DNA of 64,000 nt, taken from an uncultured bacterium. Its GTDB lineage: Bacteria; CAIWAD01. A program made the translations under genes and the position numbers. Position 1 is the stretch's first letter; each line of letters starts with the position of its first letter. Below the pieces are notes generated by a model. The model was not told the DNA's origin and made no database searches. It saw only the letters and a program-made list of their open reading frames with translations. The DNA is taken from assembly GCA_903910645.1 (NCBI GenBank), contig CAIWAD010000158.1:1-64000 (forward strand), written 5' to 3'. Shown here in pieces: positions 60,683 through 64,000 of this stretch.

Positions 60683-61900
60683 TTAGAAAGTGAAGCCCAG
60701 GGAGTAACGGATGGTTTTGTCACGGGGCGAGGGGTTGTCCTTGTCCGTGCTAAGCTCATAGCTGAAGTCCAGACTGACCATGTTCACCAGCAAGGACATG
60801 CCCAACGTGTAGGACTTGATGCTGCCGCTCATGTCATTCAGGTAGCCACCGCGCAGGCCGAAGGCCGTTTTGCCCAGGCCGCCCGCCTCGCCCTTGTACC
60901 AGTATTCCGCGCCCACATTGTAGACATAGCTCTGCAGCTCCTTCTGCAAGCCGTCGGGAGCCCAGGAGCTGAACATGGCCTTGAACACCGGATCGGTTGA
61001 GTACTCGGTCTCATATGCCAACTGGTTCGGGTTGCCATCGTCATCGAACTGCTCGGTGGTCAACTCGCCTGCATTATCCCAGTAAAGCGGCGCGTTGTTT
61101 GCATCCGTCTTTGGAGTCCGGCTGCTCAATTCCTTGTGCACCAGCTGCTTGTTCACATCCAGCACCAGGTTCACTTCGTTGTGCTCGTCGGCGTAGGCCT
61201 GAAGGGCCGTGCCCAGCTTCAAATTGGTGGGCAGGGGATCGGCCTGGGCCTCATCGGCATAGCTGATTTCCGGACCAATATTGGCCACGTTGAAGCCCAG
61301 ATTGAGGGGCATGTCCGTCATGGGCACGCGCGTGCGCCACAACATGCCCAGATCCACGGCGAAACTGATGCCCGTGCCCGCCTCCTGCTGGCCCACTTCC
61401 ACACCGCTGGCCAGATCGGAGACAATAAGCTTGCCCGTCAGACCCAGGGCCAGTTCGGGGTTCAGATTGGTGCCGTAGCTCAGACCCAGGGCGTATTCCT
61501 TGCTGGTGATCACACCCAGCACATCGCCGGCTTCGTTGGTGTGGGTCTGGTCGCCTTCATTCAAGTAGATGACGCTGGCGCCCACAGTGCCGCCCAGACT
61601 TTCCACCCGCCACGAGGCGGCGGCGAAGTCGAAAAAGATGTCGTCCAGGTTGAAGGCGGGGAGCCAGTCGCTGTGCATGATGCGCACATCGCGGCCCTCA
61701 CTGAAGGCCAGTCCGGCGGGGTTCCACCAGGTGGCGCTGGCGTCGTCGGCCAGGGCCACGAAGGCCTCGCCCATGCCGGCGGGACGCGAGCCCGGGCTGA
61801 TGAGCAGCCAGATCACCGCGGCTTCGGACACCGCGTGGGCCTGCTGCCAGGGAATCACCATTGCCGTCAGGACCGCCGCGCCGAGGGTGAGTCGCTTCAT
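60683..61900 (-). CDS. PorV/PorQ family outer membrane protein
   Basis: Signal peptide; ISPGSRPAGMGEAFVALADDASATWWNPAGLAF; C-terminal strand ending IRYSLGFTF. Confidence 0.88.
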   Translation of the reverse strand: MKRLTLGAAVLTAMVIPWQQAHAVSEAAVIWLLISPGSRPAGMGEAFVALADDASATWWNPAGLAFSEGRDVRIMHSDWLPAFNLDDIFFDFAAASWRVESLGGTVGASVIYLNEGDQTHTNEAGDVLGVITSKEYALGLSYGTNLNPELALGLTGKLIVSDLASGVEVGQQEAGTGISFAVDLGMLWRTRVPMTDMPLNLGFNVANIGPEISYADEAQADPLPTNLKLGTALQAYADEHNEVNLVLDVNKQLVHKELSSRTPKTDANNAPLYWDNAGELTTEQFDDDGNPNQLAYETEYSTDPVFKAMFSSWAPDGLQKELQSYVYNVGAEYWYKGEAGGLGKTAFGLRGGYLNDMSGSIKSYTLGMSLLVNMVSLDFSYELSTDKDNPSPRDKTIRYSLGFTF

Positions 61901-61966
61901 TCCGTCCTCCTGCTTGCTTTTATTTGCCGGCCCCAGCCGGAGACCTTGATTGTCCCCACCCGGCAT

Positions 61967-61989
61967 AAAAAAACCGGACTCGCGTCCGG
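61967..61989 (-). terminator. Rho-independent terminator in the leader of the PorV-like operon
   Basis: Minus strand CCGGAC-GCGA-GTCCGG-TTTTTTT. Confidence 0.8.
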
Positions 61990-62330
61990 AAAGGACGCCA
62001 TGAGGGAATTATCGTCTCCGTGTCGACCGACTTCATGCACACGAAACAACAATTCCGCCAGGCGTCGATAGAATTCCTTCGATTTGATCCACGCCCTCTC
62101 CATCGGCAGGGCGGATCCCTTCTTGAGACAAAAAGACCGCGCACAGCATAACACCGGTGAGATGTCCATGCAAGGGGAAAATCATTCCCATTCGAAGAAA
62201 GGGGGCGAAGACCATGGCCTTCACCCCCATCAAAAGCTTGTCCGTGTCCAAGCAGCTCTCCGGACATGGCCCTTCGGAAGACTCGCAAACGGGTCCCGAG
62301 CGCTTCGCGAAGTCGACGCCGCGCGCAATT

Positions 62331-64000
62331 CTAAGGCAGGGCCACCACCCGGTAGAGGCCCAATGGTGCGCCACTGTCCGGTACCAACAAGCTGGTGCCG
62401 GTTTGGGTGGCCAGCGTGCTCCACGGCCCGTTCGTGCTGATTGCACTCTCCACGCGATAACTGGCGGCCCCGTTCACCGCCATCCAACTGAGCAGGCGTC
62501 CACCCGTGACGGGGGCAATGGCCACCACCGGCGAAGCCGGGGCCGCCGCGCTCCAGCTCCACAGGAAGGGGATGGCGCGTGTGCCTGTGCTGGAACTTAC
62601 CGTCACCGTGGCCACGCCGTCGCAAGGCCCGCCAATGGTGATGGGAACGCTGGCAGAGGCCCCCGGCGCCAGGCTGGCCGGCCAAGTGCCCAGACTGAGG
62701 CAGGAGCTCTCATTGGTGCTGATGTTGGTGATGCCCAGACTGCTCCCCCCGGTGTTGGTCAGCCACAAGCGGGCCGTGAGCGGGCTGCCGGCGCTGGCCA
62801 CCTGGAAGGTGTCGGGCAGGCTGGCCAGGCTGGCGGCCGTGGCGGGAATATCCGCGCTGCCGGACAGGGATGCCAGGCGCAGCAACAGACCGGGCTGGTC
62901 GATGAAAGGATTGCGCTTCACCTGGATGGCGGCGATGTCATTGTTGCGATTGATCTCCTTGGTGGACACAGGGTCGAAGCTGTGCCACGCGCGCAGCACA
63001 TTTTCCTGGGCGGCCATGTCAAGGAAACCGAAAAGATTGCCGTAGCGCAGGGCGAAGTACATCACCGCCCGCGCGCAGTCACCCTTGTGCAGATCCCGGG
63101 GCTCGAAGACCGTGACGCCGGCGGCATTGGTGCCCCGGTCGGCGCCTCCAATGGGGTAACCGGAGGACGACACCACCACCTCGCCAAAGGGCAGATTGCC
63201 CCGGCTGCTGTTCACGCCACTGTCCGTGGGGAAGAGATGGTGCAGATCCGAACGCGCGTCGCCCTCTGCGCCGTAGGACTGGGGCCAGGTATGCTCCGTG
63301 TTCATCACCGTGTTGTCAGGAATGCCCGTGGTTTGCACATCCAGGCCGGTGTAGACGCACTCCACCCAGCCGTTCACATTGTCCAGGTCGCTGAACATCT
63401 CCAAGCGGGCGGCATCGTAGCTGATCACTGTCTGATTGTTCACCAGGGAGGCCAGCGTGGTCTTCAAAGTGGTGCCGCTCTGGTTGTAGGTGGCGTCCCA
63501 GGTGGTGCCGGGATAGTCTCCGCTGGCGCTTAGTGCCAAGGCCGTGGCGCCCCAGTTTCCGCTGGCGCTGAGCCATCCCGTGTAGGCCAGGTTGTGGGGA
63601 GGCTGGATCTGCACTGTGATGCTCAAGGTCTGGCCCGCCGCCAGGGTGGCGGAGGAAGGCGTGCAGGTGAAGGGCCCGCCGTGGGTCTGGATGCGCTCCA
63701 CCACCACCGGCGTCGATCCCGTGTTGGTCAGGTGGGCCGTGGCTGTGCCCGTGCCCGTGGTGAGCACGGTGCCCAGGGCCAGACTGCTTTCAGTGAAGGT
63801 GGGCGCCGTCACCGGCTGGGGGGCGGGCTGGTTGTTCACCGTGTAGGTGCCCGCCGTGCCCAGGCTGACAAGGCCCAGATTGTCCGTGGCCTCCACCTGG
63901 TATCCCACCAGGGCGCCATTGACCTGTGCAGGAACAAGGCCACTCCACACTGGCGCCGCGCCCGCTGCCATGGCCACTTGCTGTTGGGCGCCGCTGTTCA
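62331..64000 (-). CDS. secreted endonuclease I family protein with flanking Ig/Fn3-like regions, 5' truncated
   Basis: VMNTEHTWPQSYGAEGDARSDLHHLFPTDSGVNSSRGNLPFGEV endonuclease I core; frame open to the window edge. Confidence 0.85.
   Translation of the reverse strand, partial: NSGAQQQVAMAAGAAPVWSGLVPAQVNGALVGYQVEATDNLGLVSLGTAGTYTVNNQPAPQPVTAPTFTESSLALGTVLTTGTGTATAHLTNTGSTPVVVERIQTHGGPFTCTPSSATLAAGQTLSITVQIQPPHNLAYTGWLSASGNWGATALALSASGDYPGTTWDATYNQSGTTLKTTLASLVNNQTVISYDAARLEMFSDLDNVNGWVECVYTGLDVQTTGIPDNTVMNTEHTWPQSYGAEGDARSDLHHLFPTDSGVNSSRGNLPFGEVVVSSSGYPIGGADRGTNAAGVTVFEPRDLHKGDCARAVMYFALRYGNLFGFLDMAAQENVLRAWHSFDPVSTKEINRNNDIAAIQVKRNPFIDQPGLLLRLASLSGSADIPATAASLASLPDTFQVASAGSPLTARLWLTNTGGSSLGITNISTNESSCLSLGTWPASLAPGASASVPITIGGPCDGVATVTVSSSTGTRAIPFLWSWSAAAPASPVVAIAPVTGGRLLSWMAVNGAASYRVESAISTNGPWSTLATQTGTSLLVPDSGAPLGLYRVVALP

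Noticed and set aside
62157-63533. 458-aa plus-strand ORF
   Set aside because: Antisense to the endonuclease I gene with clear NTEHTWPQS core; plus-frame translation has no recognisable motif.

Overview
This is a gene-dense, high-GC bacterial chromosome segment of about 46 protein genes. I see no CRISPR array, rRNA, tRNA or transposon. The gene content (GWxTD protein, PorV/PorQ-like protein, C-terminal sorting-like domain, peptidase/TolB-propeller/barrel proteins) suggests an FCB-group-like, possibly uncultured lineage; that is inference. Core blocks, mostly on the minus strand: aroQ-aroB, xseA-xseB-nadK-ftsY-rimO, mreB-mreC-mreD-PBP2-rodA, purN-purH, and biotin carboxylase/BCCP. On the plus strand: rpmB, a fused radical-SAM/DUF2344 protein followed by a histidine kinase, a double-cubane-type reductase with its activase, and an OPT transporter. 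Points most worth a second look: (1) a Clp/Hsp100-like tandem AAA+ protein with catalytic motifs degenerate in both modules; (2) a minus-strand operon at about 51.7-61.9 kb with a PorV-like protein, an M6-like protein whose HEFGH zinc motif reads LQFGH, a peptidase-MA/propeller/barrel protein and two paralogous membrane proteins, preceded by a terminator that overlaps a competing hairpin; (3) a 29-aa basic ribosomal-type protein (COX24/AURKAIP1-like) absent from the ORF track; (4) an mreC whose membrane anchor can only be included by starting at a CTG codon; (5) a 63-bp interspersed inverted-repeat family with at least two good copies and one degenerate copy. All assignments come from reading the sequence; no database search was run.
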